The notes under the pieces are model-generated. The model was given only the letters and a program-made list of their open reading frames with translations. It ran no database searches and had not been told where the DNA came from. Positions 11,629 through 24,200 of a DNA stretch of 64,000 nucleotides are shown piece after piece; the stretch's first letter is position 1, and every line of letters begins with the position of its first letter. This stretch comes from Pelargonium nanum (Eukaryota; Streptophyta; Magnoliopsida; Geraniales; Geraniaceae), in contig JAYMTF010000039.1 of NCBI GenBank assembly GCA_036897485.1, positions 1 through 64,000 of the forward strand. The letters are read 5' to 3'. The position numbers were made by a program, and so were the translations under genes.

Positions 11629-14600
11629 ACTGTGCATTTGATGCCATGTTGTGGCTCGTATTTTTGCTCACACTCCTAGTTGTTTGTTTATTCCATTCAT
11701 TTGGTAATGATTTGGACAAGTTCAAGAGTTGTTGCCCAGCCCCATAAAAAAATGTGGCTGGTCTAATGGTCATGGAGATCTGCCAGTCTTTTAGGTTTTC
11801 AGCTTCGAAATGCTTCCGTCATTGTATTGTATGTCCCAAGTTCAAAAGAGAAGCAAAATGTTTTTAGCCGAGACGCCAGATCTCCCACTTCCACCGGCAC
11901 TGTCCATCTAGTGAATCTGTCCGTAGCTATTCTACGGGCATAAGATGCTGGGCTCCACCAGCAGTCTCTGTCCTTTCTCTTCAACTTCATCCTTAAATTT
12001 TTGTTGATTGGTCATTTAGAACCCTCTAATGATTTCATGGGTTAAACATGGAGGGTCGCATGCGTATGTATAGGATTTAATTTTTTATTCACTATTATAA
12101 TTATATGCGGGTGGGTACGGTATGGTATCCACGTGGGAGGTGGCCGGTGGGTGTAATTGTCAAATATTTGTTTTTGTCAAGTCAGTTGTAGGAGTTGAAT
12201 TCATTGCAGAGGCTTCCTACTTAAGGTAGCTTGCTCCCGGTTGTGTAATACAGTTACGTTTATATACAGTTCAACATATATGAAAATCGAGCCAGGACAC
12301 TTTTCATTTGTGTCATGGTTTTGAGTTGTTTTATAAAAATATTTCTCGTGGTTAAATTTTCTTTGATATTATAGTATAGTATTCTTATTTTCTGAAGTGA
12401 ACTTGGTAGTGAACCGCTAGTTATAACTCTCTTACTGTGGATTCTGTATAATGTAGTGTTACGCGAATATGCTTGTGTTTCCCAAAATGTGCTGGAAATG
12501 ATACTCTCTTGATAGAATTAAGGATTTTTTTTTTTTTTGCAATTTTGCAATTTTGCTGGTTTTTGTGTTACCTGTGGGTGAAAACATTATACTTTGCACT
12601 AAGAATATTGATTTCTTGCAGCTAAGCCTTTTCATCGTAGTAAAAACTTGTAGTATTAAGGTTGGAACTTGGTTCTATGCCCGATGCTAGATTTCTTGGG
12701 CTGTTCTCTTGTCGATATTGAGTTTGTAAAATAAGAACACATTGTTAAGAGAAACATGAAGCAGGTGCGAGAAACTTGAAGCAGATGCACTAAAATTTGC
12801 CTGAGCGTGAGGTTGATATTTTACATCACACTCACTAGATTGGAGATGCCTTAAGAGACTCGAGGGATTACTTTCAAGGCGTACTTTGCCCCGGGCAAGG
12901 TATAACTCTCGTGTCTTTGACATAATTCATCAAGGTATGCTCAAGTGAATTTAGTGGTAGTTAAACTGAGTGAAAGACTTGTAGTGAGTGGAGTTGAGAA
13001 TTCCTTGCTGGGAGGATATCACTTTGAGGCTTAGTTCTTGACGAGAAAGAGGAAAAGTCCTTAAAAGAATATTATTAGGCTACGTTTGGTATGTGAGAAT
13101 GTAGTGTAATGTAATCATTATTTTAGACTAAAAATGTCATTTTAGTAAGATTAGTCATTTCAACATGCATGTTTGGTACAAAACAAGAAACATGTTTATT
13201 CTTGTTTCATATTGCATAATGAAAAGAATATTTGTCAGTTTTACCAAAATACCTTTCAACATGTTGAACATTTCTAATAATGTTATGAAACACATAATAG
13301 AATCCAATTTGCACATATAAAACACATAATAGAATCCAATTTAAACATTTTTATTTTTTTATCGATCCTAACTTATACCTTTGTTAAACATAAGAAAATA
13401 AGCAGTACGATGTAATTTATGAGAATAGAGAGTTTTAGCATGTGGATGATATATAATAATTAAATATAAGTGCATAAGAATAATCAAATATCAGTGCACT
13501 GAAGAAGAAGACATACTAGTCCAGATGGCCGACGATGAGCTAGGTAACTTACGAACGTGAATGAGATATTTCTGCAATTGAACGTATGAACGTGAATATT
13601 TAGGTACAAACTTTTCAATTGTTTTGGTTTAATATAATGTGAATTCTAAATTGAAGATAGAGGTATTATCGTAATTTACTCTCCATAATTTTATTTTGGG
13701 TTAACCTATAATATATATTCTCTACGTTTTTCATGAGGAATGAATTTTCAAGGAAAATGTAAAATGATTTTTCTTTAAGGAATGACTTGTCTACCCATTC
13801 ATGGTTCTACCAAACAACCTTAGTATGATGATGACAAAAGTTCGAAGGCACGACACTTTGGTAGGTTTCTTGCTAGTGAATACCTTTCACATTGTACTTT
13901 TTATTGTTGTTGGTAAAAATGCGACCAAATATAGAGGTACATAACATTAGATAAGTTGTATTTATAGAAGTCATCGAGGAAGGTACCCTTAGATTGTGTG
14001 GTTAGTAGGGTAATGACAAGCGAGAATTTTGAGATACCTCCCAAAAACATTTTCATATTTGGCCAAAAATAAGGTGGAAAATAACGTAGAGTGAATGATG
14101 TTGTCTCTTTGACATGGGTTAAAAGAAGACAATAGAGTTTGTTGTCTTCTTTTTCACATGTCTGTATAATTGTTGTGATTTTGTTTAATTCTAAAGTCAT
14201 GACGGGCGGAGGTGGAAGCTAGTTCCTTGCTCTTGAACTGCACAAGAGTAACACACCATTCGCAAGAGATTTGAGTGTGTGCCCCAAAATTTTTATCGGG
14301 TGTAAGTACAAACTCTAAGGGATTCGAACTACACCTAAATAAGGAGGAATATAAGAAAATTATAGAAAGAAAAAAAGTTTCAATATCCATAATGAGGTCC
14401 CCTCCTCTAACTTTTAAAAAGGGTATTTATATTCACAAACTAAGCCGATGACGTGGATATATATGGTAGGTTGCTGGTGATGTGAGACTCTTTTTCGGAC
14501 CCATTATGAACTCGAGATGTGCTCGGACACACCTCCTATGGGCATCGAGCAAGTCTCAAATGTTAAACGTTTCCTCGAACTATGTCTAATTAGGATGGAA

Positions 14601-15107
14601 AATTGATGAAGTCTACCACTCCAATCAATGTCCTAGTGATCCATCATGATTCGTGAGGTTTCGGAGGCCCCAAAGGTGATTTTGAGCAATGTATGCGTAA
14701 TTTTGTGTAACTCTTTCAAGGTGCAAGCAGAGGAAACTAACAAACGTATATACAAATGAAATAAAAGAAAGTTTTATATGTCTTTACATTTATAGTTAAA
14801 TCATACTATCAATTTTGCCCATAAAAAGTGAGTATTATACTCTTGATAACTTAACTACATTATACATTATCAACCTCCAATTCGAAATAGAGTTAACGTT
14901 AATTAGGCAATAAAGAAATAGAGAAAAATAACACACTCCGTTTTAGCCAAAATCGCAGAGTGACAACAAAAACGTCCTGCTCTGCTGTGATTGTGAATCT
15001 GCTTTGCCTATTAACTAAACGGCGGGAAACACACCAATTGCCCAAAAACCCTCCCTCCAAAACACACCACCGGTCCGCTTCTTCTTCTCTCTCTCTCTAA
15101 CCCTTCA
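11629..15107. other. SAD2-ATX spacer
   Basis: The left part should carry the SAD2 3' UTR. A Tourist-like MITE occupies 13078-13819. The stretch 13830-14700 has short open frames on the minus strand but none with recognisable protein features or a plausible gene context. I found no gene in this 3.5 kb. Confidence 0.6.
13078..13819. mobile_element. Tourist-like (PIF/Harbinger) MITE, 742 bp
   Basis: The left end GGCTACGTTTGGTA and the right end TACCAAACAACC are inverted relatives. Each is flanked by TTA (13075-13077 and 13820-13822), the target duplication expected of PIF/Harbinger elements. The interior is AT-rich with no coding potential. A second element of this type is at 41721-42184. Confidence 0.7.
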
Positions 15108-15204
15108 AAACCCTAACCCTTTCTCTCTCTCACTGCCACGGCTCCACCCGCGCCCACTCTCGGAGAGAAGCAGAAGCAGCACCACTCCTTCTGCTCTCTC
15201 GCTC
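15108..15204 (+). promoter_or_regulatory. ATX leader with telo-box and CT-rich tracts
   Basis: AAACCCTAA lies at 15108-15116, between CT-rich microsatellite tracts (about 15082-15098 and 15120-15134). No clear TATA box is seen nearby. This arrangement is common at TATA-less plant housekeeping promoters. The start codon follows at 15205. Confidence 0.5.
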
Positions 15205-18200
15205 ATGGCGGCCACGGCCACCGCCGACGACGACCTCTCCGGCACCCCCATTCGCTACGTCCCCCTCCACCACGTCTACTCCGCCACCTCCCCCACCTGC
15301 AGCGGCTCCTCCGCCTTAATGTCCAAGAAAGTCAAGGCTCGCAAGCTGCCACTCCCGCATTTCGACGATCCCGATCGGAAGCCGCTCTCCGATAGGCCAC
15401 CTGTCGTTCGAGTCTACTCTCGGCGCCCCAAGCGGCTCCGGCCGCCTTCCAATTTCTTCGATTCGGTTATCTCACCCGAGGAGAATGGTCATTTGGATGA
15501 GATCAATGGGGAGCGCGAAGAGGAGGGCGAGTCGAAGATCGCTAGGTTGTTGAAGAAGAAGAGGAGGGTTGGGAGCAATGAGCTTGTGAAATTGGGAGTG
15601 GATTCTAGTGTTTTGGGCAGTCTCGACGGACCTAGGTTGAGGGATTGCCGAAATAATCACAATGTCAGTGGCGGTCACGTTAGCAACGGTGGCAGCTCGC
15701 GGAGAAAGAAGCGCAATTCGGCGGAGAAGGTTGTGTCTGTCTCTGATACAGCTAAAAAATGGCAAAGGTTAGGGTTTAGATTGTTTAACTTTCTGAGCTC
15801 CTTTCCAGCATTTTGGTTTAGTTGCTCCTTGTTTAATTTTGCAAATTGGCTAGGGTTACTCATGTTTATGTGTTACTATTTTTTCCTTTGGGTTAACATT
15901 TATGACTTGAATAGGTTGAGCTTTCGAGATGTTGATCCCAAATCATTCATCGGATTACAATGCAAGGCAAGCACTTGCTCTGACTAGTTAATTTTCACCT
16001 TAGAACATATTTTTCTATTAACTTGGATGCAAAACAAAAAAACTGTCACATTAATACTGTTGAGCCCACTATAGGTTTATTGGCCATTGGATGCTGATTG
16101 GTATTCTGGAAAAGTTATTGGCTATAATTCAGAGAGTAACCGGCATCAGGTATGGCTCCTATAGTTGTTTAAGATTTTTATCCTTATTATTTTTCTTCTT
16201 TGTATTTGATCATTTGAAATCTTCTCTATATGTCTGAAATTTTTTGGGATTTGAAATTTATAGGTTCCATGTTTGTTAATTATAAAAGATTGATGATGCA
16301 GGTTGAGTATAGTGATGGAGACAAAGAAGACTTGATTCTATCAAATGAGAAAATAAAGTTCTTCATTTCTGGTGAGGAAGTGCAGCATTTAAATCTGAGA
16401 CTCAATGGTAAAGGTTCAGATGATGACAGTGCTCATAACTACGAAGAAATGGTTGTGTTGGCGGCCAGTTTGGATGATTGCCAAGAAGTTGAGCCTGGGG
16501 ATATCATTTGGGCCAAACTTACTGGTCTGTGCCCCATCTATGTGAAAATTTGTTTTTACTTAATCTAGAGAAAAATTTCCTATCCCCATTTTGAAGATAG
16601 AAAGAACATTGAAGTCATTTTGAGATAGTTATACAATGGACCCTCTATATATGTCGGTAGATATGTATTGCATTCTCATCTTCTGCTCTTTTCTGTTATT
16701 TACTTTTACTTGAATAACCTTTAATTGTTACCCTAGGGGTTATGCTAGTTAAACCACATCATATACTAGATAAGTGTTCAGGTCAATTTCGTAATGTTCT
16801 GGCCTGAACATAACCACTCGGGTATTCATTGACTATAATATAATTATCACGGTAAAATCAGTGGGTTCAGTTGACCTAGAAAAATGATATTCAGTTTGTG
16901 GCACTCTGATCTAATTGTCTTATTCAATGGCTATTACTTCCATCTATTTTCAGGTCATGCCATGTGGCCGGCAATCGTGGTGGATGAATCACTCATTGGT
17001 GATCATAAAGGTTTAAATAATGCTTCTGGGGGTAGATCAGTGCCTGTGCAATTTTTTGGCACTCATGATTTTGCGAGGTTTGTTATATTATGACATTTGA
17101 TGGGGGTTTTATGCTTCTTCTGTGGATTAAAAGGTAGGAAATGAACTGCCTAACCTATGTACTTATCACAGGATTAAAACAAAGCAGATTATCTCATTTT
17201 TGAAGGGGCTTCTTTCCTTTTACCATTTGAAGTGTAAGAAACCCCGTTTTGTTCGAAGCTTGGAAGAGGCCAAAATGTAAGCGTCTTTGTCTTCATCTCA
17301 TCAATTACTTTCATATTGAGATATTGTTCTCTTCATTTTCATCATTTGTCTTGCTTATTCTTTTTCTCACAGTGGAAAGATATTGTTTTTGATGTCGTAC
17401 TTGTAAATCACACTTACATTGCATATTAAGTTTCTATTCTTTCATCAGGAAATATTGTTTTCCTTTTAGTTTATTACAATTGGCATTTTGAACCCTTGTG
17501 CCATGCGCTCACAAAATCTATCAAAGTGCTCGTTTAGTATGCAAATAGACCAGGGAAATAGAGTTTCTGTGTGCCTCATTTCCAATCAAGCCCATTATTG
17601 GCTATATCATGATTGTTTTATCACTTATAGTTTTGCCTTTGAGGTTTAAACAAGTCCAAACATTGGTTGTCTCGCCTATTGACCAATTTATATATTTCTC
17701 AACATATTAAGTGCGCTGAGAGTTGCATGATTTTTCTTTGTTCAGGTCATTTATCCTCCTTCCCACATGTTTTAATGCATGAGCTTCACTGAAATTTTAT
17801 GTTTTGGAGCATTCTAATAAGTGCAAAAAAAAAAAGTGCAGCTTTATTGCTATTGTTTTTCTTCTTCTCTTTCTTGAATTTGTTGAGATGCAAATGCACA
17901 CAATTAAATGGTTTTGCTCAGGTATCTGAGCGAACAGAAGCTCCCAAGAAGAATGTTATGGCTTCAAAACGGCATTCATGGTGATGATTCTGAAAGTACT
18001 AGTGTAGATGACGAAGAGAACACTGATTCAGACGAGGATTGTGTAAAAGGTGTTGGGATTCAGAAAACATTGGAGGGCCTTAGAAAGTCTCCTTATGTAA
18101 TAGGAGATTTGCAAATAATAACCCTTGGTAATTTTTTTTGCCCTCCTCCCTTATAAAAGCTAAGATATGATCATGTTGTTTATCATGCATTCCATCACAC

Positions 18201-21200
18201 GTTTCATTATGGATGACTGTGTTCTCATTATTGAGAGTTAAATTTCATAGTATTTAAATGCTTAGAGCAGTTGGATCTATTTTCATTATAGACAAGAAAC
18301 ATTGTACTTTATGGCTCTTCCTTCTCTGTTTTGTATTTTATGTATGTTGGGAATTTTGGGATCCTATAATTTGGTAGTTATTGTTCATCTGTATTTGAAG
18401 TAGTAATTTCTGGTTATTTGATTGATGACTGTGCATGCAGTAACTGTACTAACAGGTATGCAATATTATGTTGCAGGCAAGATAGTCAAAGACTCGGAAT
18501 ATTTCCGGGATGAGAAGTTCATATGGCCTGAAGGATATACCGCTGTAAGAAAGTTTACATCAATTACAGGTAGGACAGTTTTAAAGAGTTTCAAGTGTTT
18601 TCCAATTCACCCTGATTTCTTTATGATTATTTATTGAGTTATTTTGTGCATGAAAATCATATATCTCAAAACATTTCGTTTTTGGTACTTTGGGAGCTTC
18701 AGATCCAAATGCATGTTCCTTGTATAAGATGGAAGTGCTGAGAGATACTGCATCTAAGATTCGACCTTCATTCAGAGTGACATTGGAAAGCGGAGAGCAG
18801 GTAAATTTGGCTTAATTGGATGACATAAACCCCAATTCAATGAATCAGTCACTTCTGCTTCCTGTATGTATGCGTGTATCTTTTTGGCTTTCTTTCACAT
18901 AATTTATCTTACGCTGTAGCCTGAGTTGCTCTTACGCATCATAGATCAATGTACACATTCTCTTATAATATCTTAAAGTTCCAAGCTCCCAAAATGGAAT
19001 CCCCTCCTTCCTGTAGCACCGGAGCCATGTATTTCACTTTGCTAAATGTTTCTACTGTCACACAACTCTGCTTGGTTAAAGAAGCTGCATTAGCAAAATG
19101 CTATACCTAGGAAATGAGGTCCATAACTGAGTAGAAAAATATTGTTATTCTATGGACATGGAGCTTAATCGTCCCTGTGTTCTCCTTGACTATTTTTGAC
19201 CAGTTAGATTGATCAGTTAACTGATTTTCCCACCCGCTGATTAAATAATATAGTGTTCCCAAAATGAAAATGCATGAGTTTATTTCATTTTCACCCCATC
19301 TCAGTGGGCAGTTGCCATTATTTACTTGCAAGTCCCTTGGCAGATTGATTATATAGTGCGAAAGTGGACATTTTTTTCTTTGCTAGTTCCAAAGATGTTT
19401 CAAGTCATTTCTTTTATTTGTGTTGCTTTCCAGTTTAGAGCTCGTATTGAATATTCTTTTCCTTGTGTAGTTTAGGGGACACTCTCCATCTGCTTGCTGG
19501 AATAAAATATACAAAAAAATGAAGAAGATTCAAAGTAGTGCTTCTGTTAGTGGTCAAGCTGAAGTAGAAAGAACCTACAGATCTGGTTCTGAAATGTTTG
19601 GTTTCTCCAATCCTGAAATTCTAAAGCTCATACAGGTATTCCACTCTATGTTGCTGCGATTTAATTTTTAAAATTTTCGCCTGATTTGTATTGACCACTA
19701 TATGCATTGTTTGCTGCCATGTCTGTCTCTTGTTGTCGCTGATCTACGAAGTTATATTCATTATTAAATATGTTATATTCATTATTGTTTCCATAAATCT
19801 AACCTTAAAATCCAAATATAAATATGCGTTTTTAATCGGAATATGTTAAGAAGCCACTTATTTTGGAATTTTTTGTTGTATGGATATTGAATGTGTACTC
19901 AGTTTGTTTATTAAAACTGCATGACAGGATTCAAAACAAATATTAACAATGATCATTGGCATTGACAAAGAGCTCCCTTTGATGTTAAAATTGTATGATT
20001 AATTGGCAAGAGAGTCTTTGCAAGCTTATACCATGCTTGTTTTACTGTTATTGGAAAGAAAATAAGTTATGAGTTATATGGATTTCCAATGGAGAAAAAT
20101 AACTGGTGTAATACTTGATTGCCTTAATACCGGACAACTTCTATTTTTGGCTGTTAATGAATCTCGAGTAATTGTTATGTTTTTAATTTTTTGTGCTATC
20201 CTGAAAACCTTTTAGAATGCATCCATCAAATTTTCTGTTGACTTGTTGAGTTTGAGAAAAAGACGTTTTGTTTTATCTTGAGTTTCTTTTCTTTGTATGC
20301 CTACAATTGATATCTAGTCCAAAATAATTGTCCTTGGTATGGCAGGGTTTATCTAAGTCCAGATCTCCTTCGAAGTTTCCTATGAGCAAGTCAACCTCTC
20401 GGAAATATCGAGACCTGCCTGCTGGTTACAGACCTGTTCGTGTTGACTGGAAAGACCTTGATAAGTGCAATGTTTGCCACATGGACGAGGTGAAAAGCAG
20501 TTTTTATTCCCACTGCTCGTAACACTTTCTATTTACTTGATATTTGTTATTTTCTTCTTGTTTGATGTGTCTGTTTATATATACTATTATGGAAACTGTT
20601 TCCATCCTTTTGAGAACTTTCATTTCTAAATTTCTACTGGTGGAGCATGCCTTTCCATCTTGCACATATTTTCCATTATTGTTTTTAATGAATTTGATGT
20701 AATGTAGGATTTAGTTTCACTAACTGATATTTTTCTACCGTCAGGAGTACGAAAACAATTTGTTCCTGCAGTGTGATAAATGCAGAATGATGGTAAGGAT
20801 TTCGTTACTTCTTTTTCTGAGCTTACATAGTTACATCAAATGTATTGATGGGTGTCGTATAACCACAGTAGTTGATCAACATTTCAAATATACCACTGTC
20901 TGTTTGATTGTCTCATTCTGTACTCCTGTTCATAGAACTATTAATTTGTTCATTTATTCCAATTGGTTTTGGTTTTAGCTTCTTGGCACATTATACTTTG
21001 GCCTGAAGTACAAAATGTTTGGTTAGGTCCATGCTAGATGCTATGGCGAGTTAGAACCTGTGGGTGGGGTGTTGTGGCTATGCAACTTGTGTCGTCCTGG
21101 GGCTCCTGAATCTCCCCCGCCTTGCTGCCTTTGTCCAGTTATAGGTACTTTATTGTCATTAAAGCAGCTTTTTATGCTGTGTCACAAATTACGCGTCTTG

Positions 21201-24200
21201 AATTTGTGGATTGGCTTTCCTTCAGGTGGTGCTATGAAGCCTACAACAGATGGGCGCTGGGCTCATCTGGCTTGTGCCATATGGATACCTGGTTCGTAGT
21301 ATATGGTTTCATTTTTTTTCCTGACCTGTAGCTTTGATTTGTTGTTTAACTCACCTTGTCTGCTCCAGAGACTTGTTTATCTGATGTCAAAAGAATGGAG
21401 CCCATCGATGGCCTGAATAGAATAAATAAGGTACATTTTGTTGTTTTCACTCTACTCTTCTTTTGTGTTCTCCCCTTTTACTTCAATAAGTATTTTTTTT
21501 TTCTTATTTCGTTTTCATAGCTTATGGAGAAACATTTAGTGGTTGATAAATAACAAGGACAAATTATATCTCTAAGCTATGACACATGGAGACTCTCATC
21601 TTCTCAATGTATCACGTATCCGGCACTTGGACACTCTTTGGATATGTGACGGACTCTTGATTTTATATGTTCCCCCTTTTTTTAAATTGACACTTTACAC
21701 ATCCCTCTTTTTTTTCTAAGAATGAATCGATCGAACACGTGTCCGATACTCCAGATCAAATTGACAAGCATGATGACAAAACATTAGGGCATACAAACGA
21801 ATGTAGACTTCTCATTTGTTTTCCTATATTTATATTTTTCGCATTCTCATATTTAAGAAAAATCAATTTCAATAACAAATAAATTTGTCTTTTTTCTCAA
21901 GAAATTATTGACGACCATTTCTCTACATTTTTTTAATTCTACATTTCTTAATGATATCTTCATATCTATGCATGATTTATAAATTATATGCACTTCTATA
22001 ACAAATATATTTATTACTGAACGTATAACGTATTCTTAACGCATTGTCTTTGATTTTATAAAAATTGTGCGTCGTTGTATCCGTATCGTGTTGTGTCACG
22101 TATCTCGTATCCATGTCTATGTAACATAGTCTTTAAGGGGTAACTTTCAGTTTTGAGGGGAGGGAAAGGGAAGAAAAGCATCCATCTCAAACATCCTCAA
22201 TGAAAACTTTGAACTCCCAAAGTTTACCATTTAGCCCAACTTTTGAATTTATTGTTGCCCATTTATGTTAACTTCTCTCCTAGGATATATTAGTGTAGTA
22301 CAGTAGAAGATTTATTCATAAACCCAACTCAATTTTTAGTGGAAGTAGAGTCACTAACCTCTCCTTTGCTTCCTATTGAAACAGACAGTAAGCAAAGTTG
22401 TTTTGCTTTATATCTACTCTATTCTAAATCCACTCATGTTTGTATATGCGAACAGGATCGTTGGAAGCTATTATGCAGCATCTGCGGTGTTTCATATGGT
22501 GCTTGCATCCAAGTAAGCTCATTACTAATAATAATAATTAATCAAGTTTAGTTTTAACGGTTTTCTTTCTTCTTTTAAAATCATCTTGTTAACTCTTTCA
22601 TTCTGAAAAGATTAAATTCAATGGATCCTATCAAACCATGTCAATATTTTGAGTTTTTTATAATGTCAGAACTTTGCTGGAGTTAATTTCTTATCCTTTT
22701 TCTGTTTTAATAATGATTTCCCGAAATGATTTTACAGTGTTCAAACAATATATGTCGGGTAGCATACCATCCACTCTGTGCACGTGCTGCTGGTCTTTGT
22801 GTTGAGGTATTCTGTCTCTTCATTATGTATATTTTTGGATGTATCATCATCATTACAAGAATACATTCACTAATTTACAGTGCAAACTATCCAAAATATA
22901 TGGTGATCACTTCTGGTAATCAAGTATAAATGTATATGTTATTTGCTCTTTTTGATATCATTTTTGTATCACTGTAATTATAGTAGTATTACCATGTCAG
23001 TATCTTGGTTTATTTAGCTTATTTACTCTTATTTTATTTTGTTTTCTTTATGATTATGTAGCTCGAGGATGAGGACAGACTCTATCTCCTTTCTGTGGAT
23101 GATGATGAAGAAGATCAATGCATTCGTTTACTATCCTTCTGCAAAAAGCATAGACAACCATCCAATGAGCCTTCTACCATTGATGATCGGATTGGGCAAG
23201 TTGATCGTCGGTGTTCTGACTACAACCCATCACCTAATCCATCCGGCTGTGCTCGCACTGGTATTTTGTTAAAAATTCAGCGTACTCTTTTTGTTGCATT
23301 CGCTATTACTGAATTGTTTTGTTATCTCACAACTTTCTTGTATTGTACTACCCGTGTTTCATAATAATTGTCATTCTACAGTTTTTCACACAAATTAAGA
23401 AGTCATGTGAAATGCATTCATTAATTATTACTAGTATTAGTGATAGATATTGTACTTAGGAATATAAAAAGGGCATGATCGAAAAGTGGAGTGGCCTTTT
23501 ATCTTCAAATGATAGAATGACGTTTATTTTGAAACAAATTTTACTTGCTGGAACACTTATAATGAAAAGGAGGTAGGTATTATTTATTTTGTTGTCGAAA
23601 TTGTTGATTGGTTATTGGAAATGTTGACCTAGACTTGTGTTCTATTGGTTACTTTTTTTTTTCTTCCCTAATATTACTTCGGGGCTCTGAAGGAGGAGAA
23701 TTTTCCTTAAGCACCTGGTTACTTCCTGTGAAAAGAGAATTCATGGTTGCTCGCCAAAGTTTATTCTTCTTCTGTTAATGATGAATATTTAATTAAAATC
23801 TTTTGTTGAATTTTTTCCCATTGTTATGTGTTTTAGGCTATTTAGTTGAGTTTGTTGGACTGATTAGTAACCTTTTTTTTTTTCACTCTTGGCAGAGCCT
23901 TACAATTATTTTGGGAGAAGAGGAAGGAAAGAACCTGAAGCACTTGCTGCTGCATCTTTGAAGCGCTTGTTTGTGGAGAATCAGCCTTACCTAGTTGGTG
24001 GGTATAGCCAACATGATTTATTAGGTAGCACATTGCCTTCAAAAGGAGCAGTCAGTAATAAAGTCTCCCTTCGCCTCCAAAGGATTAGAAGTGCTCAGCT
24101 TGATGCTCCAAACAACATGAATTCTATGGCCGAGAAATATAAATACATGAGAGAGACCTTCCGGAAGAGACTAGCATTTGGTATGTATTCTTTTTTCATT

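Noticed and set aside
14154-14390. Open frames on the minus strand at 13901-14390
   Set aside because: Overlapping short frames with no recognisable protein features. They may be remnants of a repeat, but nothing supports a named family.
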